Source: a virus. From it: a stretch of DNA of 24,088 nt. Within the stretch, counting starts at the first letter, position 1, and each line of letters begins with the position of its first letter. Shown one piece after another: positions 5,611 through 11,478 of this stretch. The notes beneath the pieces are model-generated. The model saw only the letters and a program-made list of their open reading frames with translations. It was not told the DNA's origin and did not search any database. Both the position numbers and the translations under genes were made by a program. The DNA lies in IMG/VR virus record IMGVR_UViG_3300043570_002193, positions 1 to 24,088 of that record. One strand, given 5' to 3'.

Positions 5611-6930
5611 TTAAATTTCAGTAAATCTTCCAAACTCAGATTCAAACCTGAATTTGACCTCGCCAATCTTACCATTCCGATTCTTCTGAATGATTAGATC
5701 AGCTTTCCCCTTAGAAGCCTCGTAAAGCCCAAGCCATTCTTGATAGTGCTTGCTATGCTCTGGCTCTCTTTCTCTCTCCAAGTAATACTCGTCACGGTGA
5801 ATAAAGGCCACAACATCCGCAGCTTGCTCAAGACTTCCTGAATCTCTTAAATCTGAAAGCATTGGTTTTTTATTATCTCTTGAATCCGAAGCTCTTGATA
5901 ACTGAGAAAGTGCCATCACCACAATATTGAATTCCTTAGCAATTTCTTTTAATCCAATCGCAATCTTTGCAATCTGCTGCTCTCTTGAGAAATCCTTTCC
6001 CTCCGGCTTCATTAGCTGTAAATAATCAATTACAATTAATTTGATTGGGTATTTGTTCATTAATCTTTTAAGACGAGAAGTAATTTTACTTAATGTAAGT
6101 CCAGATGAATCATCAATGATAAGCTTGTATTTTTCCAAACGCTCCATGCTTGGAATGAGACTTGAGGTTTCGTTTTGGTTCAAATCACCAGTTCTAAGTC
6201 TGTAAGAATTCACCGAAGCATCTTCAACAATGATTTTTGAAGCGATTTGATCCTCGTTTACCTCAACCGAGAAGAATAAAACATGCTCTCTTTTAGAAAC
6301 ACTCTTGGCGAAGTTAAGGCAAGCAGTGGTTTTTCCACTTGAAGACTTACCCGCAATAATAACAAAACTTCCTAATTCTAAACCACCTAACATTTTATCC
6401 ATTTCTGAAAAACCAAAGTTAAGTAATTCGCGAGTCTTGTTTGCTGACTTTTTTAGAACCTCCTGAGCTATTTTCGAGATATGTCTTGGCTCTTTACCCA
6501 AAGCAAAGCTTAAATCCGAAATTTGAGCGTCTAAATCGTTTTTAATATCTCCAAAGTTTCCCTCTAGTTTCTGAGAGGTTTCTTTTAAAATTCTTTCCAG
6601 CTCTCTTTTCTGCCAGAGCTGCACTAGTACTAAAGCGCAGTCTTTAATGTCTATAAATGAGGTTGCTTCTGACAACAATTTGCTTATGTAAAGCGCTCCT
6701 CCAGCGTCCTTTGTAGAAAAATTTGTTTCAAAAAAATTCTTCAAAGTCACTTGGTTAGCAGCCATTTCTTTAGTTACTTCAGAAATTCTAGTCCAGATTG
6801 CTTGATGAGCAGTAAAATAAAAATGCTTCTCTTCTAGGAATTCAGCTACTTTTGAAAGATAAGCGTTGTTTAGAATAATCGTGCCAAGAATCGCTTGTTC
6901 AGCCTGTTCGTTGGTGAATTTACTTTGCAT
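5611..6930 (-). CDS. dnaB: DnaB-type replicative helicase
   Basis: A 439-residue hexameric replicative helicase that unwinds DNA ahead of the phage fork. The N-terminal helical domain (about 1-105) begins NEQAEQAILGTIILNN, the usual DnaB opening. The RecA-like motor carries Walker A GKSSSGKT (194-201), the HVLFFSVEV strand (E223), Walker B LIVIDYLQLM (298-307), the SQLSR sensor (342-346), DLRDSGSLEQAADVV (360-374) and the C-terminal QKNRNGKIG. Length is slightly below host DnaB (about 470). The start overlaps the end of the DUF1376 gene by 11 bases, consistent with an initiator/loader-helicase pair. Confidence 0.95.
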   Translation of the reverse strand: MQSKFTNEQAEQAILGTIILNNAYLSKVAEFLEEKHFYFTAHQAIWTRISEVTKEMAANQVTLKNFFETNFSTKDAGGALYISKLLSEATSFIDIKDCALVLVQLWQKRELERILKETSQKLEGNFGDIKNDLDAQISDLSFALGKEPRHISKIAQEVLKKSANKTRELLNFGFSEMDKMLGGLELGSFVIIAGKSSSGKTTACLNFAKSVSKREHVLFFSVEVNEDQIASKIIVEDASVNSYRLRTGDLNQNETSSLIPSMERLEKYKLIIDDSSGLTLSKITSRLKRLMNKYPIKLIVIDYLQLMKPEGKDFSREQQIAKIAIGLKEIAKEFNIVVMALSQLSRASDSRDNKKPMLSDLRDSGSLEQAADVVAFIHRDEYYLEREREPEHSKHYQEWLGLYEASKGKADLIIQKNRNGKIGEVKFRFESEFGRFTEI

Positions 6931-7621
6931 TTTGTGGCTTTAAATGTGAATAGGCAGAGAATTTAGAATCTCCAGAAACCGTTGCTGTTGAGTTAAAGCT
7001 ATTTCCTTCCCAAGTTCTTACAGCAGCTTTCCAATCTTTCATTGCGTTCTTTCCTACTTTCCAACCATTCGATTGATAGTGATCCATCCACTTCTGAGGA
7101 TTGACCGAGTTTTTTCTTTCTTGGCAATAATCTTGAACTTCTTGGAGAGTTGGACGAACAAAACCTTTAGGTTTAAACTCCGTCTCTGTTTCTTTCTTTA
7201 TTTCTTTTTCTGTTTCTGTTTCTGTTTCTGTATGGCACTCCTCAAGCATTGCTTGTTGTATGCTTGGAGCATTACTTGAAGCATTATCCTTTGACCACCT
7301 TTCTTTAGCGGCTTTAGAGGCTTTTTCTCTGCTTTTTTCCCTGATTTTCTTCTGACTTTTGATAATTTCTAGGCCAACTCTAAGCACCTCATCTTTTACT
7401 GAAGAAAGAGCAAGTTGTTCTTCTTCTCCAAAAGCTCCGGCTTTACGAAATAGTTTAGTTGGTTCTTCAGGAATTTGACCATCCTCGGAAAGATAAACGC
7501 AAAGCAAAGCGATGAAGGCACCTTTCTCAAGAAAAGAATAGCCAGCAAGAAGCCCTTGGTATTGGTTTATGTAGAATGGAAAGTGTATTAGGGGATCTTT
7601 ATTTGTTGCAGTTGGTTTCAT
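6920..7621 (-). CDS. DUF1376 replication protein (probable initiator/helicase loader)
   Basis: A 233-residue protein. Residues 8-75 (LIHFPFYINQYQGLLAGYSF, followed by LEKGAFIALLCVYLSEDGQIP) match DUF1376, a winged-helix-like domain at the N-terminus of phage replication proteins. A basic linker with KSREKASKAAKERW follows, then a short repeat TETETETEKEIKKETETE, and a C-terminal module (VQDYCQERKNSVNPQKWMDH, then GWKVGKNAMKDWKAAVRTWE) seen in phage O-like proteins and thought to contact the helicase. The order matches the common phage arrangement of initiator followed directly by DnaB. The Thr-Glu repeat is encoded by a hexamer-like DNA repeat (7197-7235) that may vary in length. Confidence 0.8.
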   Translation of the reverse strand: MKPTATNKDPLIHFPFYINQYQGLLAGYSFLEKGAFIALLCVYLSEDGQIPEEPTKLFRKAGAFGEEEQLALSSVKDEVLRVGLEIIKSQKKIREKSREKASKAAKERWSKDNASSNAPSIQQAMLEECHTETETETEKEIKKETETEFKPKGFVRPTLQEVQDYCQERKNSVNPQKWMDHYQSNGWKVGKNAMKDWKAAVRTWEGNSFNSTATVSGDSKFSAYSHLKPQNAK

Positions 7622-7802
7622 TGTTTGACTGTGCTTGAATTAACTTTTGGTTTAGATTTTCTTTGAATGTCCAAAGAATTTTTTTAATACTTTGACGCTG
7701 CGAGTCATTTGCTTGCATAGCCTCCAAAACTGGCATAATATAGCCAACCAGCTTTTTAGTTTCTTCTGTTAAAATTTCTTCGTTGATTATATTTAAGACC
7801 AT
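7599..7802 (-). CDS. Hypothetical 67-residue helical protein
   Basis: Starts MVLNIINEEILTEETKKLVG and ends QSNNETNCNK. It is predicted almost wholly helical and overlaps both neighbours (10 bases upstream, 23 bases downstream), so translation is coupled to the DUF1376 gene. Its position directly ahead of the replication pair suggests an accessory role in initiation, but nothing in the sequence shows this. Confidence 0.6.
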   Translation of the reverse strand: MVLNIINEEILTEETKKLVGYIMPVLEAMQANDSQRQSIKKILWTFKENLNQKLIQAQSNNETNCNK

Positions 7803-8113
7803 TTTCCCTCTTCAATTGTTTTGCGGGCAGTTACTCTAGCCTCTTCAATAGTTTTTGTTCTTCTGGAATCTGCAATGTTTCTTAGACCTATTCGCATAGT
7901 GCTGAATTTGGAGAGATATTTATCAACATACTCAGAAAAATGATTCTCACTAATTGTGATTTTCAATTGTAGCTCATAGATAACTAAAAGAGCTTCTTTT
8001 AAATGCATTGGAGAAATAATTGAACCTTCTTCAAGTTTATGCTTAAGAAAGGCAATTCTTGAGTTTATAAGATCAGATTTAAGGGTTGTGATTGTTTTTT
8101 GCTCTTCGGTCAT
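7793..8113 (-). CDS. Hypothetical 106-residue protein, first gene after the structured RNA region
   Basis: Encodes MTEEQKTITTLKSDLINSRI and ends RKTIEEGKWS. Long helices, including LKHKLEEGSI and MHLKEALLVIYELQLKI, dominate; the C-terminal third is basic. No clear ribosome binding site is visible (AAATCAAAGTAAAAAT precedes the ATG), unlike most genes here. It is the first gene downstream of the 915-base non-coding stretch and heads a sub-operon leading to the helicase. Not recognised. Confidence 0.6.
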   Translation of the reverse strand: MTEEQKTITTLKSDLINSRIAFLKHKLEEGSIISPMHLKEALLVIYELQLKITISENHFSEYVDKYLSKFSTMRIGLRNIADSRRTKTIEEARVTARKTIEEGKWS

Positions 8114-8410
8114 ATTTTTACTTTGATTTGATTAACTTTACTTTGTAACACTCTCAACCCCTATTCCTAAGAATCAAGAATTATTTGCCTTTTTACAGAA
8201 GGCTAACTGTCATGCTGGCTTGCAATAAACCAGTTTGCCGAGCTGACATCGCGTATTGCTACGATTGCAAATCACTCATGCCTTCATCTCTACCTAGGCT
8301 AGGTTTTTGGTCGCGCTGCAAACTTTGGATCCGTTCACTCATGCTACTTCACCCTTGCTAGCAAGGTTTTTCACACTTCGCCTAACTTCATAGGCCGCGC
8401 GATAAAAAAA

Positions 8411-8484
8411 TGGTTCCGCCCCGCCAGATTGATTACTGACCTCTCCACCTATGCGATGGCGTCCTAGTTATAGACGAGGGGCGA
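8411..8484 (-). ncRNA. tRNA-like cloverleaf ending in CCA
   Basis: On the minus strand: acceptor TCGCCCC/GGGGCGG (7 bp, 8478-8484 with 8416-8422), linker TC, D-like arm GTCT/GGAC with a 7-base loop, one base, anticodon-like arm CCAT/GTGG with loop CGCATAG, a 4-base variable region, T-like arm GTCAG/CTGGC with an 8-base loop, then AACCA. Lengths sum to 69 plus the tail, close to a tRNA. Each arm has a U-G pair that would be an A-C mismatch on the plus strand. It lacks the T-loop TTCGA, the D-loop GG and the U before the anticodon, so it is probably not a working elongator tRNA. The CAT in the loop is where an anticodon would be. Confidence 0.55.
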
Positions 8485-8550
8485 TATAAATGCATTTCTG
8501 CGCTTCTCTATGCACGTTTTTAGACATGTGTAGAAATACGAAGAAAAACC

Positions 8551-8623
8551 TCCCGCTCGGGATGTTTCACTAATTTTAACCCTTAAAATCAGCCAAAAAA
8601 TAACAAATCATCCCGCTCGGGAT
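8551..8623. repeat. Two identical self-complementary hairpins 60 bases apart
   Basis: TCCCGCTCGGGAT occurs at 8551-8563 and again at 8611-8623. Each copy can fold alone (TCCC/GGGA) and each can also pair with the other. They lie inside the structured non-coding region. On the minus strand the lower-coordinate copy is followed by GGTTTTTC, so it could also act as a weak terminator. Confidence 0.75.
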
Positions 8624-8940
8624 CTTAATTTGATATAATAAAGCTGGTGGGCGTTGCTCGAGACTACCCACCCGCCGACTAACCCGTTGCAACAGGCTTC
8701 GTCCCAGCTCCATCATCCACAAGGGAGAGAGGAATCGCTGGTTTTATTCTAAAAGCCCCCGCTACGCAGTGACCTAAGCTATTTCAGCTCTACAAGTTCC
8801 AGTGAATATCTCCAAAATAATAAAGTGAGGGAGTCGCTGGAACCAGTAGAATTGAATTTCAACTTAGCTGATTATCCCTCTTTTTTTAATTCAAGCTTAA
8901 AAAATTCGATGCACCGAAGGATAATCAACAAAATGGAAAT

Positions 8941-8996
8941 GTCAGCGCAGCAGGGATTCGAACCGCTGGCCCCCGAAGGGTGAGGACTACGCTGAC
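8941..8996 (-). ncRNA. 56-base tRNA-like fold without a D arm
   Basis: On the minus strand a perfect 7-bp stem GTCAGCG/CGCTGAC (8990-8996 with 8941-8947) encloses TA, a 6-bp hairpin GTCCTC/GGGGGC with a 7-base loop ACCCTTC, and directly after it a T-like arm CAGC-GG/CC-(CT)-GCTG with the canonical T-loop TTCGAAT. Elements abut without spare bases. The GGTTCGAATCC block is the standard tRNA T-arm motif. There is no D arm and no encoded CCA. Alternatives are a tRNA 3-prime half kept as a phage attachment site, or an arm of the large RNA. Confidence 0.5.
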
Positions 8997-9028
8997 GTGC
9001 GGGAATGAAAGAACCGCTCCTCAATTAT

Positions 9029-9244
9029 TTAGTCAAACTTTGGAGCTGTCAAGTATTTTGTAGGATCTTCAAACTCATTTGACCAAGTGCTTTCAATCGA
9101 AGCATGAAAAGGGTTTTTGTCAATTGCTTCTTCAACATAATAGTTAATTATCTTTCTTTCTTCCTTATTCTCTTCATAATCAATCCACCAGATAAAAAGC
9201 CCTAGACAGATCCAAACCAATACCATCACAATTTTGTCTTTCAT
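9029..9244 (-). CDS. Small membrane-anchored hypothetical protein
   Basis: A 71-residue protein with one N-terminal membrane segment (IVMVLVWICLGLFIWWI, residues 5-21) flanked by KDK on the N side and an acidic DYEENKEERK on the C side, so the C-terminal 45 residues may be cytoplasmic or periplasmic. No lipobox or cleavage site is obvious. It is separated from the next gene upstream by no spacer (start at 9244, previous stop at 9245). It is unlikely to be a holin by position; role unknown. Confidence 0.65.
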   Translation of the reverse strand: MKDKIVMVLVWICLGLFIWWIDYEENKEERKIINYYVEEAIDKNPFHASIESTWSNEFEDPTKYLTAPKFD

Positions 9245-9442
9245 TTAGATTTCCTCCATTTGTTTTTTAACTGCTAAAAGCTTATCCTCTAAAATCTTCA
9301 AAGGCTTTTTAACAAGTGCAACCCCTTTTCTTCTGACTTTGTTTCTCTTCTCAACCAGTTCTGCAATTTCCTCTTTTATAATTTGCTCCTCATGTTGAAG
9401 GCGGCGCATTTCTGTTTCGTATTTCTTGCCTGTTAGTTTCAT
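9245..9442 (-). CDS. Hypothetical coiled-coil protein
   Basis: A 65-residue, highly charged protein starting MKLTGKKYETEMRRLQHEEQ, almost certainly one long helical hairpin or coiled coil: heptads run through EEQIIKEEIAELVEKRNKV and again through LKILEDKLLAVKKQMEEI. A ribosome binding site CGAGGAAAAA precedes the start. Nothing indicates a specific function; dimerisation is likely. Confidence 0.65.
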   Translation of the reverse strand: MKLTGKKYETEMRRLQHEEQIIKEEIAELVEKRNKVRRKGVALVKKPLKILEDKLLAVKKQMEEI

Positions 9443-9453
9443 TTTTTCCTCGT

Positions 9454-10005
9454 TTAATATTTATGTGGCAATCCTTTCACTTTTAAAGCGCCAGTGCTTG
9501 CAAGCGAAAGAACCTCTGGAACTGATAGACTCAGCCCAAATTTTTCATTGATTGGAGCTACCGCGTCAAACTTGAACTTAAAAGTTCTTTTAACGTAGTA
9601 GTTCTCAGCAAAGAATCTCTGAATGTTTGTAAGCATAGGTTCACCAATCCAAAAGGGCATTAAAGCTCTCGGATTATCCCTTTTCTTGTATTTGTAGTGC
9701 TGGATCGGAGTTAATTTCATAAACTCTTTTAGATCTCTATTCAAACAAGAATCACAATTGCCAAGCTCTTCTAAAACATTCTGAGATTTGTAAGTTTTCT
9801 TGCATCTAGTGCATTTCGCCTCAACAAAGTTTAGCTCTGGCTGTGGTTTGTTATTCTCAAAACTAGAGATTCTCGGCTCAAGTTTTTCTCTGAAGTGATA
9901 ATTGAACTGGAGAAGATAATCGCTTTTTCTATAATTACGCATCGCAATCAAAGATTGAATCTCTGCTTTGCACATCTCGATCCCTTTTTCAAATTGTATA
10001 TCCAT
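9454..10005 (-). CDS. Hypothetical protein with a four-cysteine zinc ribbon
   Basis: A 183-residue protein. I start at MDIQFEKGIE (10005) because GAGGGG lies just upstream; a longer frame to 10026 overlaps the previous gene and lacks a site. Cysteines in CTRC and CDSC, about 20 residues apart, form a zinc ribbon in the first half (KCTRCKKTYKSQNVLEELGNCDSC). The C-terminal half has a basic KYKKRDNPRALMPFWIGEPM and ends LKVKGLPHKY. A zinc ribbon plus basic region suggests nucleic-acid contact, but no family is recognised. Confidence 0.65.
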   Translation of the reverse strand: MDIQFEKGIEMCKAEIQSLIAMRNYRKSDYLLQFNYHFREKLEPRISSFENNKPQPELNFVEAKCTRCKKTYKSQNVLEELGNCDSCLNRDLKEFMKLTPIQHYKYKKRDNPRALMPFWIGEPMLTNIQRFFAENYYVKRTFKFKFDAVAPINEKFGLSLSVPEVLSLASTGALKVKGLPHKY

Positions 10006-10016
10006 TTTCCCCTCAT

Positions 10017-10160
10017 TTAATAACATTGAACAAAAGCCTTAGCCAACCAAGCGAAAGCCCATAAAAACCCTAGCGTGGCAATCACTGCGATCACCAGCAA
10101 AAGTTTATTTTGATAAATTGTTTCTTCGCATTTGTCGCACCATTTAATAAACTTTCTCAT
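10017..10160 (-). CDS. Small single-pass membrane protein
   Basis: A 47-residue protein starting MRKFIKWCDKCEETIYQNKL and then LLVIAVIATLGFLWAFAWLA, a clear membrane helix at about 20-41, with a CxxC pair before it and CY at the end. The start at 10160 shares one base with the upstream stop (TAATG). The N-terminus with its positive charges probably stays in the cytoplasm. Function unknown. Confidence 0.65.
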   Translation of the reverse strand: MRKFIKWCDKCEETIYQNKLLLVIAVIATLGFLWAFAWLAKAFVQCY

Positions 10161-10357
10161 TAAACCCCCATTTTTAATTGATTTAAACGCTCTTCGATTC
10201 TTTCGTGCATTTCTGGTTCACAAGAAACCAACTCATCGCTCTCGGTCAAAAAAACAGGCTTTCCATCTATTCTAATTATGTTAGTTGGTGTTAGCTTTCC
10301 AATATTAAGCGAGCCATAGATTTGCTCGCCATTTAATTTTGTGACGTGGATTCTCAT
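10160..10357 (-). CDS. Hypothetical 65-residue phage protein
   Basis: I place the start at the ATG at 10357 (MRIHVTKLNGEQIYGSLNIG), which overlaps the preceding stop as ATGA and has GGGGGATTGGG upstream; a TTG start two codons earlier is possible. The first 40 residues have an Sm-like or short beta-barrel rhythm (EQIYGSLNIGKLTPTNIIRI), and the end is a helix EMHERIEERLNQLKMGV. No confident family. Confidence 0.6.
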   Translation of the reverse strand: MRIHVTKLNGEQIYGSLNIGKLTPTNIIRIDGKPVFLTESDELVSCEPEMHERIEERLNQLKMGV

Positions 10358-10587
10358 TCCCAATCCCCCGAAGAATCGTAAACAAAACCTTCTGGCGGCT
10401 CACAGCTTGCTTTTCCAATTAATCTTTTTTCCACCACATACCAAACGCCGCAAATTTTTTCAGCTACTAGAACTGGCCTGCCCGACAAAATAACTTCTTC
10501 GTAAGCTTCTCTAAAAGCTTTCGCTGCTAGTGCAGGAATTTCATCTTCTAACTTTACCATCTCCGCTTCTGTCAATCGCTTGCTCAT
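10354..10587 (-). CDS. Hypothetical 77-residue phage protein
   Basis: Encodes MSKRLTEAEMVKLEDEIPAL and ends VYDSSGDWE. A helical first half containing AFREAYEEVILSGRPVLVAE is followed by a short beta segment (ICGVWYVVEKRLIG). The start shares a base with the stop of the upstream gene (10587) and the stop overlaps the next start by four bases. A GGGGGGAG site precedes it. Unknown function. Confidence 0.65.
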   Translation of the reverse strand: MSKRLTEAEMVKLEDEIPALAAKAFREAYEEVILSGRPVLVAEKICGVWYVVEKRLIGKASCEPPEGFVYDSSGDWE

Positions 10588-10790
10588 TACTCCCCCCTTA
10601 GTTTAAATTGAGCCACTTTGGCCTTTCTCCCTGATTTAACGCGGTGCATTTTCAAGCCATTGTCTTTGCAGTATTTCGCAAGATGATAGCGCAAGCCTTG
10701 GTGAGTTAGTTTTGGAGTTAGCATTGATGCTAGTTGTGCGTTAGTTAGGTTTTCCTTAACTTTCTTTTCGTAGAGTTGTTTGATGTTCAT
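10587..10790 (-). CDS. Small basic protein, possible helix-turn-helix DNA binder
   Basis: A 67-residue basic protein: MNIKQLYEKKVKENLTNAQL, then ASMLTPKLTHQGLRYHLAKY. The segment LTNAQLASMLTPKLTHQGLRYHLAKYC (residues 15-41) has the spacing of a helix-turn-helix with an alanine at the turn region and a basic second helix, followed by a basic tail (KSGRKAKVAQFKLRGE). It could regulate phage transcription. The HTH is a visual judgement. Confidence 0.55.
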   Translation of the reverse strand: MNIKQLYEKKVKENLTNAQLASMLTPKLTHQGLRYHLAKYCKDNGLKMHRVKSGRKAKVAQFKLRGE

Positions 10791-10794
10791 AAGA

Positions 10795-11328
10795 TTAAAT
10801 TTTGGATTGATCCCAGATTTCTAGGGGCAGGTATTTTCTGCAAATGTCGGCTGTTAATTTTTGATTTTGCTTGCGCGCAGCAGCATAAGCAGCAGCAGCA
10901 GCAGCATCAGCAGCATAAGCAGCAGCATAAGCAGCAGCAGCAGCAGCATAAGCAGCATAAGCAGCAGCAGCAGCAGCATCAGCAGCATAAGCAGCAGCAG
11001 CAGCAGCATCAGCAGCAGCAGCATCAGCAGCATAAGCAGCATCTTTTAATTCGTTTTCACTCGCCCTATTCTCACCAAATGCGATAGCAATATCAACGGC
11101 CTTAATACTTCTTTCATCTCTCATCAAGTGCCTCACTGTATTAGCGCAATGAGCTTTTGCCAAAGTTAGCTGACGAAAAGATTTTGAATTAGTTCTTTTA
11201 AAGAGCCATAAAATCCAGTCACCACGCTCACAAGTATTTAGAAACTGCTCAAGGGTTAAATCTTTTGCAAAGCCAAAGCCGCTTCTGCAAGCATCATGTT
11301 TTTCTAAAAATGTTTTCAGTGTTTTCAT
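10795..11328 (-). CDS. Alanine-repeat protein, similar to phage 'putative immunity protein' repeats
   Basis: A 177-residue protein. Residues 1-95 are an ordinary helical domain (LTLEQFLNTCERGDWILWLF, RQLTLAKAHCANTVRHLMRD, KAVDIAIAFGENRASENELK). Residues 97-151 are almost pure alanine with Tyr or Asp at intervals (units such as AAYAADAAAAA). The tail (KLTADICRKYLPLEIWD) is helical. The layout (GDW-LWL, a helix ending in A-FGEN, an Ala/Tyr/Asp repeat, then a tail on IC-KYL) resembles Imm-5-like 'putative immunity' proteins found in phages and bacteria; this is from memory. The repeat would form a long alanine-rich helix. Biological role unknown. Confidence 0.7.
   Translation of the reverse strand: MKTLKTFLEKHDACRSGFGFAKDLTLEQFLNTCERGDWILWLFKRTNSKSFRQLTLAKAHCANTVRHLMRDERSIKAVDIAIAFGENRASENELKDAAYAADAAAADAAAAAAYAADAAAAAAYAAYAAAAAAYAAAYAADAAAAAAYAAARKQNQKLTADICRKYLPLEIWDQSKI
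10877..11042. repeat. Trinucleotide (GCA/TGC) satellite inside the alanine-repeat gene
   Basis: About 165 bases made of GCA triplets broken at intervals by TAA or TCA (as read on plus), giving higher-order units of roughly 15-24 bases such as AGCAGCATAAGCAGCAGC. On the minus strand these read Ala with Tyr and Asp. The repeat is also open in other frames on both strands, which produces spurious poly-Gln, poly-Ser and poly-Leu frames. Such arrays change length by slippage. Confidence 0.9.
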
Positions 11329-11340
11329 TTTGTTAAAATA

Positions 11341-11475
11341 TTAAAGTTGAATAAAAGTAAACCAACCAACCATCACAACTGCACCAACAACCGTGATTAG
11401 AATTGATTTTAGAAGCTCGCGGACATCGTTAGAGTCTTTTGCGAATATTTGGTCGATGAATTGGAAGGGTGACAT
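11341..11475 (-). CDS. Small single-pass membrane protein
   Basis: A 44-residue protein MSPFQFIDQIFAKDSNDVRE then LLKSILITVVGAVVMVGWFT, ending FIQL, with a C-terminal membrane helix at about 24-43. GGAGAAATAAACC precedes the start. It lies between the YopX-like gene and the alanine-repeat gene. The C-terminal anchor suggests a tail-anchored topology with the N-terminus in the cytoplasm. Function unknown. Confidence 0.6.
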   Translation of the reverse strand: MSPFQFIDQIFAKDSNDVRELLKSILITVVGAVVMVGWFTFIQL

Positions 11476-11478
11476 GGT

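Larger units (their letters stand above)
8198..8996. ncRNA. Candidate large structured non-coding RNA (GOLLD/ROOL-like in size and setting)
   Basis: The 915 bases between genes (8114-9028) hold no supported ORF but many nested helices. (1) 8198-8203/8280-8285 (GAAGGC/GCCTTC) closes a junction holding an 11-bp bulged hairpin (8208-8248) and CGTA/TACG (8252-8263). (2) 8311-8316/8397-8402 (TCGCGC/GCGCGA) encloses CCTTG/CAAGG (8353-8366) and GCCTA/TAGGC (8380-8395). (3) TGCAT/ATGCA spans 8491-8514. (4) AGCTGG/CCAGCT spans 8642-8709. (5) TCGCTG/CAGTGA spans 8735-8772. (6) A 10-bp stem pairs 8796-8805 with 8834-8843. (7) 8870-8877/8919-8926 closes a gapless junction with arms 8882-8904 and 8905-8918. 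Strand is unresolved: G-T pairs favour plus for (5) and (6) and minus for the tRNA-like parts. GOLLD and ROOL are phage RNAs of about 600-800 bases near tRNAs; membership is inferred from that alone. Confidence 0.7.

Noticed and set aside
8353-8366. CCTTGCTAGCAAGG followed by TTTTT as a plus-strand terminator
   Set aside because: It has terminator form, but it lies inside the TCGCGC/GCGCGA junction with other hairpins and no upstream plus-strand gene ends here; better treated as one arm of the structured RNA.
8551-8623. The duplicated TCCCGCTCGGGAT as a CRISPR-like array
   Set aside because: Only two 13-base palindromic copies with one spacer, no further repeats, no cas gene.
8642-8709. AGCTGG...CCAGCTCCA element as a tRNA or tmRNA 3-prime end
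   Set aside because: The ends pair and CCA follows, but no T-arm motif and no cloverleaf fit; retained only as a helix of the larger RNA.
10776-11087. Plus-strand frame rich in Gln/His/Lys across the triplet array
   Set aside because: It is an artefact of the stop-free GCA satellite; the minus-strand gene continues with normal composition on both sides of the array, the plus frame does not.
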